DNA from: Aphrocallistes beatrix
Lineage: Eukaryota; Porifera; Hexactinellida; Sceptrulophora; Aphrocallistidae
Direction: 5' to 3'
DNA: 64,000 nucleotides
Assembly: GCA_963281255.1 (NCBI GenBank)
Contig: OY725505.1
Coordinates: 2,170,001 to 2,234,000 of the forward strand
The notes below the pieces were generated by a model that was given only the letters and a program-made list of their open reading frames with translations, made no database searches and had not been told where the DNA came from. Each line of letters begins with the position of its first letter. The first letter of the stretch is position 1. Both the position numbers and the translations under genes were made by a program. This document shows positions 34,959 to 45,516 of the stretch, in pieces.

Positions 34959-35728
34959 GTGAGATATTATTTAACAATCTTCCGTTAAGGGACGTACACA
35001 CCTATATGTAGACGTATACAAGTATCGGAGAGCACAAAAAACCTGAATAACAAAGAATAACACTACATATTACGATTAATTTCCGCAGAATGACCAGTTT
35101 TGGGAAACATGCGATTGCTAACTAGACTAATTAATACTAATTGAAGGGGCAAACATTGCGAAAAAACACATCAAAATACATTTTGCTTTATTTTTTTCTC
35201 TTTAACCATACATTAATCTCTTATGTCAGTGTGATTTCCTCCTATTTTCCCCCTCAATTTGTATCAGTTATTATTCCATTGCACAACCATTTCCTGAAAA
35301 TGAAATTTTAGTGCACAGCATCAGAAAACTGACTTTTCTTTTTTCTTAATACGTATTGTTATTATTTGTTATTCATGATTTTTGTGGCATCGAAGAATAC
35401 TTTGTCTCTTTGTTCTGAAATTGGGGAAAAAATCGTTTTTGACTGTTGACTGTACATGGTACACACTATCGAACGAATAACAAAATGATTTGTAGTAGCC
35501 TCAATTTGGACAAACAGATAAATATAGTATACATTAACTGATTAAGATTGCGCAAACATTTCCTATTATGTTCCGTTAAGCACTAAATCTTTGAAGATAA
35601 ATCTTACGAGGTATTGAAGGCAACTAAATAGTAATAGAAAATTTGCCAAAATTTATTATTAGCCGCTGTTACACATCATATTTAATTTAGCTGAATGTAA
35701 TCTGATTTACTAAGCTACTTCTATTTAG
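34959..35728. other. Intron, nothing assigned
   Basis: AT-rich intron of 770 bases with no recognised repeat boundary. Confidence 0.5.
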
Positions 35729-35831
35729 GTCTCAATGGAATTCAATTCTTGTATTTTTTCTTTTTATTTCTAAAGTTCGCATTGCTGTTGGATTAGATAT
35801 TACCAAGAAATCTCACAATGCTTTAAAACTT
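35729..35831 (+). CDS. RNF213: RNF213-like short exon
   Basis: Acceptor TCTATTTAG, donor CTT/GTAAGT, 103 bases; phase 2 in, phase 0 out. It completes an AGG arginine codon and encodes SQWNSILVFFLFISKVRIAV, then ITKKSHNALKL. The R-xQW-x-I start corresponds to a conserved R-QW segment preceding the RING region in vertebrate RNF213. It is too short to appear as a long open frame and was found from splice signals and phase. Confidence 0.8.
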
Positions 35832-36078
35832 GTAAGTTGCTATCAATTTTCAATCCGTTTTCAGATTTACAATGTAGCTTTTAATTCCTTGGTATTTCTA
35901 ATGTATGGATATCATGCATCTTTCCACCCTTTGGACTTTTTTGTGTTTCTAGAATTCTGAGTTCTGGGACTTAATGGCGGGGATTTTGAGGGATAATAAC
36001 CCTTCTTAGTATTGGCATTGTCATCTCTTAGTCTAAAATGAAGGTTGTCATCCATCACAATTTGGGTACTAGGACCTT

Positions 36079-36850
36079 GCCGAAAGACATCTCGCCGAAA
36101 GACATCTTGCCCAAAGACATCTTGCCCAAAGACATCTCGCCGAAAAGACATCTTGCCGAAAGACATTGTGCCGAAAGCCAATGAATATCAAATTGTAATA
36201 ATCATAATTAACAACTAAGTGTCGCATAACCGGCTCAAAGTTTGAATACGTTTATTATTAAGTGTTAAGAAGTAATAACAAGAAAAACAAGAATATTAGA
36301 AAGCTAAGTTTTGTGATATGCCGCTCAGATGTTCTAGATGTGGAATGTATATATATTCATCAACCATCTTCTCTAAACGCTTGTTTAATTGGAGGTACTT
36401 CTTCTTTGATTGGGGCAGTTGATGCCCGCTTCTAACTTTTTCCAAGGTAATTTCACTATCACTCTGTTCCATAATGATTTTCCGAACTAGTTTGGAGATA
36501 GAAAGATGAGTTATATTTATTCTAATATCGAAAGCCCTATACCAACACTCTACAGAATTATTCGTCCGTGAAAGAGTTCGTTCCACTCTATCTCTGACGT
36601 TCCATAGTTCGATTGGAAATAAAGGGCGACGTCTTCTTCCATGATGTTCTAAACCTATCCATGTCTTCTCAAAATAATGTTAGAAAATCGCTCAAGTCAT
36701 CAACTAGCTCATCAGATAGTGAATCGATAAGTTCTTCATAACATGCTTTCAGGATTCCCATTGTAATAATAAGTAATCATCAAACCACATACTTTCGGTA
36801 AGATGTCCTTTCGGCAAAATGTCCTTTCGGCAAGATGTCTTTCGGCAAGG
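36079..36850. mobile_element. MULE fragment flanked by inverted arrays of a 15-base repeat
   Basis: At 36079-36178 a 15-base unit (GCCGAAAGACATCTT with variants) is repeated six to seven times. At about 36793-36850 the inverse unit (AAGATGTCTTTCGGC) recurs three to four times. Between them lies the C-terminal part of a Mutator-like transposase. The inverted arrays look like iterated terminal repeats of a small deletion derivative. No target duplication could be confirmed. Confidence 0.6.
36296..36740 (-). pseudogene. MULE transposase C-terminal fragment
   Basis: The minus-strand frame reads LFPIELWNVRDRVERTLSRT followed by NNSVECWYRAF and later KIIMEQSDSEITLEKVRSG. The W-V-R and RTNNSVE-W motifs are typical of the region after the catalytic core in Mutator-like (MULE) transposases found across eukaryotes. 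A frame change occurs upstream at about 36670 (YFEKTWIG in another frame). It is a relic within the intron. Confidence 0.75.
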
Positions 36851-37080
36851 TGGGCGTGTAGGGGTTCGTTTAGGGGCCCCCCCCAGTTTTGGGGGGGACC
36901 CCCTACATTGGAAATTCTACAATCATATTTAGGGGGGGCCTTGAAATATGGGGGGGCTTCCCCCAAATTGAACATTGTCATCTATTCAATAGGCCACCCA
37001 AATTTGGGGGGCCTCCCCATTTGAATTACACACTAGTTCTCTTTTACTGAGGCCCCTTCCAAACTTGTTCTCCTGGTGGA
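36851..37080. repeat. G/C-tract repeat remnant
   Basis: Runs of C and G (GGGGCCCCCCCC, GGGGGGACCCCC, TTTGGGGGGCCTCCCC) and partial inversions mark a decayed MITE of the type with poly-G/C termini. Ends could not be fixed. Confidence 0.45.
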
Positions 37081-37274
37081 AAACTATTGATAATAAGTGA
37101 TTATTGTTGAATAAAAATATGTAAGTTTAATAGAATAAAATGCTTCTAAAATGCTCTCTAAAATGCTCACTAAAATGTTTTTGATAGAAATAAATATAAA
37201 TAAATACTATAGAATTGTTTACTATGTTTAAATATTCATCTAAATCTGTTGCTAAATATGTGAATGATCTCATA

Positions 37275-37790
37275 TCAGACTTTGGAAATAACGGAAACAA
37301 TGGGTTCATAATGATTAAATCTATTTTCTAGGTAGATATTAAACGAACTAGATCTGTTTTTTCCTTTCTTTGGGTTAAAACCCATAAATGAAAACTTTAG
37401 CCATTCTTCATCCTTCAGCACATATATATCATTTTGTAGCCAGATTGCTGCAGAAAATAGTTCAACATCACTACCCCAAACTTTAAGCATCAATATTTTC
37501 CTGTTAGAAATGTATTCTTTGCTTTGAAACGACATATTATTCACATTCAGGGGAACTACTCATAAATTCTACTAATTTTTCTCTGACTTGTTCATGATTA
37601 TTTTCGTCTCCTGACAACCACCAACTGAAAGCCCTGAAAAGGCAGTTTCCATCTGGAATCATTGGAATCTTGTCCTTGGCGATGCATTCTTCTAAGCAGA
37701 AATTTGGTCTAGAGGAATAGTTGAACAAAGTTGCAAATATCCCAGGACAATCTAAAATTTCTTCACATTTCTCCAATTCTCAGTAACAGG
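37275..37790 (-). pseudogene. OTU-type cysteine protease domain, frameshifted
   Basis: Two overlapping minus-strand frames carry one OTU domain. The first holds IPDGNCLFRAFSWWLSGD, with the catalytic cysteine in the D-GNC-LFRA motif. After a one-base frame change near 37540, the second has VWGSDVELFSAAIWL and later NRFNHYEPI, the catalytic histidine block. OTU domains accompany transposases in some MULE elements, which fits the MULE fragments on either side. The frameshift makes it a pseudogene here. Confidence 0.8.
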
Positions 37791-38159
37791 GATAAAATAG
37801 GACTTTGATCTCTTTGATCCAGTTTTGATATTCTTTTGTTCCAGTTTTAATAAATCCAATGACGCAGAGTCAAATGGCTTGCTCGATTCACAATTAGTTT
37901 TTGGATCTTTTATTAGCTCCAAAGGAATGGAAATTCTAAAATCCTTTTTATCAAATTCTGAGTATTTTGTTCGTTTATTCATTTCGCAATCAAATATATC
38001 ACAATCAGAATCATTCATCTCATTAATGCTGCTAGTTTTATCTCTTCCACGCTTGCCCAAACATATATTATTTTCTATTTGGACAATACTATTAGGTTCA
38101 ACAACAGCACTGGAGACATCTCTTAGTGAAATTTGTTTATTATAGTGATATTTTACCAA
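37752..38159 (-). pseudogene. Upstream part of the OTU protein, other frame
   Basis: This is a 135-codon minus-strand frame, rich in charged residues (SSINEMNDSDCDIFDCEMNK), that overlaps the OTU frame by 25 bases. It probably belongs to the same ancient protein, separated by a frameshift. No domain was recognised. The two further frames above it may be more of the same. Confidence 0.45.
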
Positions 38160-38201
38160 CTGGAAACAGCAATCATGTGTACAGTGATCCGTAAATATAC
38201 A

Positions 38202-38805
38202 TTATTTGCATTGATGAATTGTTAAAGGATTCAAAGTTTGTAAAATTTTGAAGAAATGATTCCCTAACTCGTCTCTCATTCTATCACGATACCAGATTTG
38301 CAATACACCAATGAATTCTTTAAATCCTCGATGAGACATATCTTTAAGTCGATGGACTGATGATTGAGAAGTTTCATCTATCTTAATGTGATATGAAGTC
38401 GCACAAAACTTAGAAAATAGCTCATCTAAAACTTCAAAGAGCAATTCAATGTAGAAATTTAGTTCGCTTTCGCCCTTGTCAATAGTTTTTGAGATTTCTC
38501 ATCTATGATCCTGAAAACGCATTTCCTTTTTCACAAACATCTTGTAATAATGATCGGATCATTTTTCGAGTATTACACCAGTTTTCTGCGGTTTTCTGTT
38601 CAATTTTGCATAATAACCGATTGTATTCGTTTCGATTGAATTCTAAATAAAAATTAGTCATTTCTTTACTAGTATCTGTCAAGTCAGTCCCTGTCATTTC
38701 TGGATTCATATTAGTGAAAAGATCACTCTTATTTACCCACATGTGCTTAATACCTTTCTGAATGGTGTTATATTCCACATAGCATTGAGAAGAATTTATT
38801 TTCAA
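38202..38805 (-). pseudogene. Open segments above the OTU relic
   Basis: Two successive minus-strand frames: 38503-38805 (NEYNRLLCKIEQKTAENWCN) and 38202-38444 (HIKIDETSQSSVHRLKDMSH). They look like genuine eroded protein rather than chance frames, given their composition and collinearity with the OTU relic, but I do not recognise the family. They most likely belong to the same transposon-encoded gene. Confidence 0.4.
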
Positions 38806-39425
38806 TACTTTGGTTTTAACGTTTAAGGTTTCCTGAAGACGTTTCTTCTTTTTACCAGAATTATTCGGATTTTGTATGCATCCATTCCTACTTTTATTTT
38901 TGTGTTTGAGATTTCTTTTCGTATTATCTTAGGTGGTTTTCGATTTGGATTAGTTAAAGTATGGATTGTCATTCTTTCTCTCAGTGATATTTTAGGGATT
39001 TAATTAGCTCTATATATTTTGGATTTTGGAGTTTATCATGGAACCAGTCAATAGCAATTGGTAACATTCCATCTGACAATACTATTTTATCCCCTTTTTT
39101 ATCCATGAGGTGTATCCTAGTAAAGATTTCAATGAAACTAGATATGTAAGATCATTACTCATTATTACGTACACTAGGATACGTAGATTTTTTCAGGTTT
39201 ACTTTCATACTAACGAGAGTGCATTATACAAAAATTGCAATATAAAAATCCACAAATGCCTATCCAAAAGTTATCGAAAATACTCAATGGTGAATCTTAC
39301 ATTTATAGGGAGCAAAATATATAAATAATCATACCTCTTATGGTTTGTAGCCGTTTTGGTTGTAGCTGATATAGTTTGCAGCCAGTGGGGTAGCTGGGTT
39401 CGAACACTTGGGGGTGCCCTGTACA
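38806..39425. other. Intron, nothing assigned
   Basis: No exon or repeat end is supported here. Short lysine-rich frames on the minus strand near 38880 may extend the OTU-associated relic. Confidence 0.35.
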
Positions 39426-39468
39426 TCCTTACTATTAAAACTCGATTAATGTTTGTGTATATATATAT

Positions 39469-39948
39469 AGTCGAAACCGGGTTTTTTGACACTGGGTTTT
39501 CTTGACAATCGTATTTTTTTTGACATATTTTGCTGCTGTTTCTACTATAGAATTTCCATCGGGTTTTTTTGACACTGGGTTTATTTGACAATCGGTACTT
39601 TTTGACAATTGTTGGTGTAAAAATCAGTTTTATGTACAGTTGACACCGTGTTTTTTTGACACCCAATTTTCAGCAATTAGTTCATGACATCCATAACAAA
39701 ACAGAAACGTCTGACACTGACGGAAAGGCACGAGATAGTCCTGCGTCTCGACAAGGGTCACCCTCTGACGGCAATTGCCAACGACTACGGAGTCAAGAAA
39801 TTAACCTTTACATACTTAATAATTCTTACTATGACCTCTAAAATATATTTTCTTCGTTGTGGAATGTGCAACACTGGGTTTTTTTGACAATCGTTTTTTT
39901 TGACATTTTTGCGTGCAAATGGGGTGTCAAAAAAACCGTTTTCAACTG
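39469..39948 (+). mobile_element. Pogo/Tigger-type element remnant with HTH
   Basis: The ends GTCGAAACCGGGTTTTTTGA and the inverse GTGTCAAAAAAACCG...CAACTG are imperfect terminal repeats with TA on the right. TTTTGACA words recur throughout. It retains the beginning of a CENP-B/pogo-type transposase (listed next). It is inserted in the TA run of a family A element. Confidence 0.75.
39684..39806 (+). pseudogene. CENP-B/pogo-type helix-turn-helix fragment
   Basis: The reading frame MTSITKQKRLTLTERHEIVL followed by RLDKGHPLTAIANDYGVKK matches the N-terminal psq-like helix-turn-helix of pogo/Tigger transposases (K-LTL-E--EI---L--G----IA-DYGV). Similarity stops at about 39806; the rest of the transposase, including the DDE core, has been lost. 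Confidence 0.8.
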
Positions 39949-40379
39949 TATATATATATGTAACGAATTGATTGAAGAAACTGCCAGGCACAGAAAGCTG
40001 ATTTTTGGCATGTGGGAGTCTTTTGGCTATGGCTCCAGTAAGTTCTGAGGTCAGAGCAAAATGTCGACTCATCGTGGAATTATGACGTCATTGTCACATT
40101 TTTAAAAGTTAAGCAATACAGTTATTCGAGCATGACAGTCTTACGAACATAAGATTTAGAAATTCTGAAATTATTATAAATATTTGAGGATAATTGTATA
40201 GTTATCTCTCGTCATCATTTACATGTCAAACATTCATCTCGAAATTTTAAATTCACATCTCAAAATTTTAAATTCAGAATTAAGTATAATACCTGAAATA
40301 AATATGTCGTACGTATATGAGTATTAAGAATGGCATTGAAAATCATAGCACGGGATAACATATATTGCATGTACAAAAG

Positions 40380-40690
40380 TCAGGGCTCTGAATTGTTTCA
40401 GAATTATCGCAAATTCCTCATCATTTTGGTAGCGTTGTTGCAATCCGAGGGTCTGAATATGTCTCCATAGCGCTTGTCCAAAGTGAAAAAAACATCCTTG
40501 AAGTTCTGCATTTGGGATTCAATGCATGTGCAGCTCTTTCATAATCAATCATTATCGATGCAGGGTTCAAAGATGGATTGCATTGCTTTAATGTTGAAAA
40601 TATTTTATTATACGTCACCTCGTTTTTATCCTTGGCAATGCAAAATACCATTGAAATTGTGACTGTCTCATTCAGCAACGCATGTACGTA
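40380..40690 (-). pseudogene. MULE transposase catalytic-core fragment
   Basis: The minus-strand frame includes CNPSLNPASIMIDYERAA, where IMIDYE carries the second catalytic aspartate region of MULE transposases. A frameshift near 40480 moves the continuation to another frame reading FHFGQALWRHIQTLGLQQRY, typical of the segment after it. It is part of the same kind of element as 36296-36740. Confidence 0.8.
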
Positions 40691-40699
40691 CGTATAGTG

Positions 40700-41069
40700 T
40701 ATAACTAATATCCGATAGGCGCAGAGTCAGAGGTTCAGTCACAAAACAAATATAGATATCTAGCTAACATTAAGATGTTTTCTTGCGTTCCAAGGATAGT
40801 GAGATCTATGTCTAGACTTTTTGAGATTGGAAACTGTTGCCCTCTTGTGTATATAGATTCAGAAAAATATACATCTGCAATTTTCCTCATACGTCGGACA
40901 ATTTAGACAAATATTCTTTAGATGGAAGTTTTACTGCTGCTGCAATAGAAATAGAACTCGTTAAATGTCAGATGACAGAAGAAGTTACTTCATCAGTTTG
41001 AGTGGATCGTTGTTTTACTGCTTCTATAGGTTTTGCTGTCTCAATTGATGATAAATGATAAATTATTTG
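40700..41069. other. Intron, nothing assigned
   Basis: No feature recognised between the MULE core fragment and the family B repeat. Confidence 0.4.
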
Positions 41070-41356
41070 TTTACTTTTGTTTATAATAGATACATAAAGT
41101 AAACAAATTCAAAAATATGCTATTAACTTACTTTCAACGTTTAACATAGGGTTTTGAGAGGTATATAATTCGAATATCATTTATTCGAAGCTTTATGAGA
41201 AATTATTTATTTTTACATACTTTGTTTACATTATTTATAAACTAAACAAATTCTCAAAATATGCTAGATTGAGTAACTCCAGGTGCCTGCAGGGAGACTA
41301 TGCGGAAACATAGTGTCCGCAAACCGCGCAACGCAAGCAAGCGAAGCGCGCTTGTA
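41070..41356 (+). mobile_element. GC-ended element, family B, 3' part
   Basis: Contains TTGTTTACTTTTGTTTATAA and two AAATATGCTA / TTTCAACGTTT segments. It then ends with the hairpin TGCGGAAACATAGTGTCCGC and the shared terminus CGAAGCGCGCTTGTA. This links the family B body directly to the same GC terminus used by family A. Confidence 0.7.
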
Positions 41357-41499
41357 GTTGTTATAATATTATTCATGATCACAGCCTAAGAAGAATACAT
41401 TTATCACTATCATTAAGCAATTAAATGGCATACATGTTCGAGAAAGATTAAAAAATATATAGATCTTGACAGTCTTGTCTAAAGAATACTAAATAACTA

Positions 41500-42290
41500 A
41501 CAGTCTTATCAATTTGTGAAGCATGTGGTGCACAGCCACTTTGCTCCAGGGAGTCAAGCATCATCTGGTACTTTCAGGCAGTGTTTTCCATAGCACCATA
41601 TTTTACAGAAGGTGCATTGTATCATTGGTACTTGCTTTAATTCTGGCATGCGGCAAATTCGATGAACTCAATACTTGTTGTCTTCCTCTGGCGACGTTTT
41701 TTCCATTTGGGAACATGGTAAACTGATTATTCTCAAAACATGTAATCAAATGACTTCTCATACTATGTTGATTGAATTGGATTTTCCCAGGGGAGCGACC
41801 AAAACATAACCTTTCACTGTAAACACATGGAACTTGCCATCAAAGCTAATTTGATTGGATGTCAACAGTTATTGTGCCCGAGCCTGAATACTGGGTATTC
41901 GGTTTGGTGGATCATTTGTAGGCTCTTAATTTGAATATCTTCACCCTGTGTAGATAAGTTTTTGCCCCATATGATCCTCTCAACTATATCACCAGGAGTG
42001 CTGGTTGGAATAGCCCAATTTGTGGTGGTACTCTCCAATGCCTGCGATCCCTCACTTGATTTCGTTTAGATAAAATGCTTGCAGTTGGAACACTGTCAAC
42101 ACAATCTACTGAAACTTCCTTCGTCCTTGTAGATCTTTTATTACACGATTAAGCTCTCCTGACTGGTTATTTGTTACTCCGCTAAGTGGTGAAACATACA
42201 AGTAACTGTCACCAAGCTGAAAGGTAGTATCGTATGATAATAATTGCAGATCATCTAGAGTAAGCACTCGGTCAGCTTAAGCTATTTTCC
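41500..42290 (-). pseudogene. PHD-like finger protein relic
   Basis: The minus strand near 41500-41640 reads MIQCTFCKIWCYGKHCLKVP, a stop, then AKWLCTTC. This C-x2-C...W-C--KHC...W-C-x2-C layout is that of a PHD-like zinc finger. Upstream to 42290 there are several short collinear frames with stops (for example QLGDSYLYVSPLSGVTNNQS). It is probably a dead transposon-encoded gene, perhaps the partner of the MULE fragments, since some MULE proteins carry PHD fingers. Confidence 0.5.
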
Positions 42291-42298
42291 TAAAAATA

Positions 42299-42677
42299 CA
42301 GGGTGTCAATTAAGTTATGTTACAAGCTTCATTAGGTATACAATTTCTTATACTCAAACGATCTTAGTTATTATGGTCCTTAGAGATTGTAATTCGAATA
42401 TTTTCAATGATTTTAAAAGATTTTTCGATTCTATGACTTAGAAATGTGTTTTGTATGGTGAGTTTTGAGAAAAAAAAATGTGTCTTGGCTCGCAGCGAAA
42501 ATCGTGAATCAGGGCCCACTGCTTTTCAAGTTATCTTCCCAGAGTCTTCAAATTATAGGAAAAATTAGCTCACACATTTTCCTCGAATACTCTAAATTTG
42601 TAGAGATATAAGATGTTTAGATCAGTGCATTTTGAAGACCATTTGGATCAGATTTTTTTTGTGACGTGAAACATGTA
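42299..42677. mobile_element. Family C MITE, left half
   Basis: Begins CAGGGTGTCAATTAAGTTAT after TA. The first ~180 bases are almost an exact inverse of the right half at 46228-46629, whose terminus ends AATTGACACCCTG. The break is inside the element centre, just after GTGACGTGAAA. Confidence 0.8.
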
Positions 42678-43382
42678 TATTTAACGCTCCAAATCTACTT
42701 ATCAACCTCCTACTACTGTATAAAGAATATAAGTTTATGTATATTTCATGCTCTCCCTTTGTAACGTACTGTCCTGTGTATATATGTACTTATGTATGTA
42801 GTCGTAGCCTCTCACTCTTATCTCCATAATTCTCTCACTTATTGATCAGCTCGGTTTAGATAGTGATTGTATGTGATTTATGTTTGCTTTTGAATGCAAT
42901 GCTTATTACTTTAATCTTAATACGCCATTCATAATAAATCGAATGCTATATCTGTCTCAATTCTTTAATTCAGCTTATCTAACGATGTGATGCAAGGGAG
43001 TATTCCCTGGGAGTGGGATCATCTCAAAGTTACATAAGCTATACTCGGGTTTAAGTATAAGTTGGGACCAACAGTACTAGAGTGTGGCAGACCTGACATT
43101 GTAATATATACACGATCTAACGAACTGCTGAACTTTACTTCACACATAGGCATAGAATAAACAGAGATTAGAAACGCTAGCCAAGGGCCACTACAGGGTA
43201 GGAGAGAAATAAACAAAGTCGATAGGCAGTTAAAATTTAAAAAACAAATTTATGTGCACTGCATTTAAGGAAGAAAGAGAGCTGAAAAGCCATTCGTTTT
43301 AGCGCATTCTGATGAGGTATTCACTGTAAAAAATGGGAAACTCAAATTCAGGGGCTGAGGACGCTCAAGCAAAGCAACTCGA
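42678..43382. other. Left part of an insertion into the family C MITE
   Basis: Unrecognised sequence. A TATATATGTACTTATGTATG stretch, an AATAAATCG signal-like word near 42938 and GGGAGTATTCCCTGGGAG near 42996 could be the end of an LTR, but no retroviral-type frame or matching second copy is seen. Confidence 0.35.
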
Positions 43383-44245
43383 CAGCGAATGAAAGGTTCA
43401 CGAACGAAATGAACGCAAAGCTTTTAGGGGATTTAGACTGAACGAACGCCAACGGTTGCCAAACAGCAGTTGAACGATCTGAACGAGTTGAACTGAACAA
43501 ACTAAACTGAATAATGATAAATGATAAATATTGACCCATAAAATGGAAATAGATCACTAAGGGTGCTAATTCCAGACATCCCTCGAGGATGAGATACCGA
43601 TAATTCGCACTACGACAATTCATACCACGACAATTCGCACCACAATTGTTGTTATTACAACACAATATGATACAATAGGATGTATACGAGCTGTTTGACC
43701 GCAGGATCCTTGCTGGTAACGCCCCGACAAAGAGAAAGCGGAGCGAATCAAAGTATTTAATTGTAAAATAGTAGAACATTATACTTGTATGTACTCGTAT
43801 AATAAATTAAATTGACCAATCAATATTGTACGAATTGTCGCGGTACGAATTGTTGTTGGTGCGAATTGTCGGTGTTCCCTCGAGGATTCATGTCTGCTTA
43901 TTGTACTTAATCACCACCAGGGCCTCAGGGAGATCTGCTGACATCGTGTTTGTGAGATTATAAATTCAATAAATAGTTCTTAACCTGAACGATCATAAAC
44001 GGGATGGATCAACCCACTCATCTGAACAAACTGAACTGAACGGACTGAAAGAACTGAACGAACAGACGATCGACCCTTGACCAACGAAAACTGAACTGAA
44101 CGAATGCGGGCCAGCCCATGAACGAACTGAACGAACGCTAGTGGAGTTGAAGTTAGGAGGTGAACGTGAACGAACTGAATGTGCATCAATTTGAGATGAA
44201 CTGAATTGCGTTTATCCAGTCCATTCGTGAACCTTTCATTTCCTG
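43383..44245. mobile_element. GTTCG-rich hAT-like MITE, second copy
   Basis: Starts CAGCGAATGAAAGGTTCACG and ends CGTGAACCTTTCATTTCCTG, with iterated GAACTGAACGAAC words in both halves. It is the inverse-oriented relative of 6765-7706. A separate MITE is nested at 43590-43876. Long open frames on the minus strand come from the repeated words and are not genes. Confidence 0.7.
43590..43876. mobile_element. MITE with 10-base target duplication
   Basis: The ends GATACCGATAATTCGCAC and GTGCGAATTGTCGGTGTT are imperfect inverts. CCCTCGAGGA occurs on both sides (43580-43589 and 43877-43886), while the related uninterrupted copy near 6950 has a single equivalent. ACGACAATTC words are iterated at the left end. 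A 9-11-base duplication would fit a MULE-type MITE. Confidence 0.65.
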
Positions 44246-44328
44246 CACCTTGAATCAGAATATAATATGTCGATACGAGTCCTGCTGAGTGCTGGAAGTT
44301 AACAGGGATCTCGCAATCTCAGGAATTA

Positions 44329-45516
44329 CTACGGGCATTCAATAAGTAGTCGTTATCATAGTATACTTTCCCCAAAACTAGTAATATAATTAATATCAAT
44401 GCTGCAATTTCTCGAACTACTCTCCTTGATGCTGTATAACTAGTATTAGCCTCTTAATCCAATCCAAAAAACTTTTTTGAAGTCTTCACGTGGTATACCT
44501 TTCATATACTGAAAAATCGCCGATCCGAGGTGAGACCGACTTTCGAATTCCCTCCCTGACAGGTGTTTCTTCAGCTTAGGGAAGAGCCAAAAGTCGCATG
44601 GAGCGAGGTCTGGTGATTAGGGAGGAGGATCTAGCTCTACAACCCTCAGACTTTCCAACTTTTCCCTTACCAGCTTGGTCTTGTGGGGTCGGGCATTATC
44701 ATGCAATAATCTCAATCCTCGAGTTCCAGTCCTTGGCCGTCGATTGTGGTAGAATTTCTCAACCTCAGATAGGCACTCGCTCATGTAAAATGATCCAGTA
44801 ATAGTGGTGTTCTTGGGGACACAAATCTGGCACACTGGACCATAAGAATCAAAAAATATACAGTACATAACCTTGGGGTTCCTGAAGTCATGTCGAGGGA
44901 TCATTGGTGGGTCCAGACATTTAGCTACCCATACTTTGTTAGCTTCCTTTGACAAAGGCTCGCTATAACGCACCCAAGTCTCATCACCAGTCACGATCTC
45001 GAATAGACTCCTGGAGTCGGTTCTATCGAAGTCAGAAAGCAACTTTCGAGCACATTGAACCTTCTTAGTTTTCTGGGCCTGTGTTAGTGCATGCGGGACC
45101 CACCGAGCGCAGATTTTCCTAAATTGCAAATTGTCATGCACAATGGTATGAGCGGTTCCCGTTGAGACCCCACTGCATTAGCTATCTCCACCAATGAAAT
45201 ATGAGGGTCTTCTTCAAGTAATTCGGAAACCTCGAGGACAAATTTGTCACTGGCGCCGGAAATCGGCCTCCCTGCTCTGGACTTATCTTCTATCGACTCT
45301 CTTCCCTCACGAAAACGTCGGGTTCAGTCAACTATCGTGGAATATGGAAGAGTTCTTTCATTATAAACCTCAATCAAATCCTTGTGGATGTCGGTTGAAG
45401 AAACTTGGAGCAGTGTACGAATCTTTACATAGGCTCGCTGCTCAGTTTTGAAATCTGCACTCAAATGGAACAACCAAGATATATCGGAATAACGACTACT
45501 TATTGAACGCCCGTAG
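44329..45516 (-). mobile_element. Mariner transposon (1188 bp), nearly complete
   Basis: The ends CTACGGGCATTCAATAAGTA and the inverse TACTTATTGAACGCCCGTAG are flanked by TA (44327-44328 and 45517-45518). The repeats are about 28 bases with one mismatch. The transposase lies on the minus strand between them. It is part of the DNA separating the two halves of the family C MITE. Confidence 0.93.
44400..45480 (-). pseudogene. Mariner transposase, disrupted
   Basis: The main minus-strand frame 44617-45141 holds TGDETWVRY with the first catalytic aspartate and LLHDNARPH with the second. It then meets a TAA stop at the position where the family has Y in the -YSPDLAP-D motif. Reading past the stop, SPDLAPCDFWLFPKLKKHL carries the third aspartate. 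The N-terminal helix-turn-helix half (EVYNERTLPYSTIVD and RRFREGRESIEDKSRAGRP) is in other frames above 45141. Several frameshifts and stops make it inactive. Confidence 0.9.

Larger units (their letters stand above)
39426..40140 (+). mobile_element. GC-ended element, family A, 3'-truncated
   Basis: It starts TCCTTACTATTAAAACTCG. Its TA run is interrupted by a pogo-like element. It then continues TAACGAATTGATTGAAG, TCATCGTGGAATTATGACG and TAAGCAATACAGTTATTCG before breaking off. The GC terminus is absent. Confidence 0.7.

Noticed and set aside
35912-36181. Minus-strand frame with FGQDVFGQDVF repeats
   Set aside because: It is the translation of the 15-base tandem array rather than a repeat protein.
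42678-43020. Possible LTR end with AATAAA-like word
   Set aside because: No second LTR, primer-binding site or gag/pol frame could be found.
43348-44189. Minus-strand frames of 143 and 69 codons
   Set aside because: They are made of the iterated GAACTGAACGAAC words and nested MITE sequence, with no domain.
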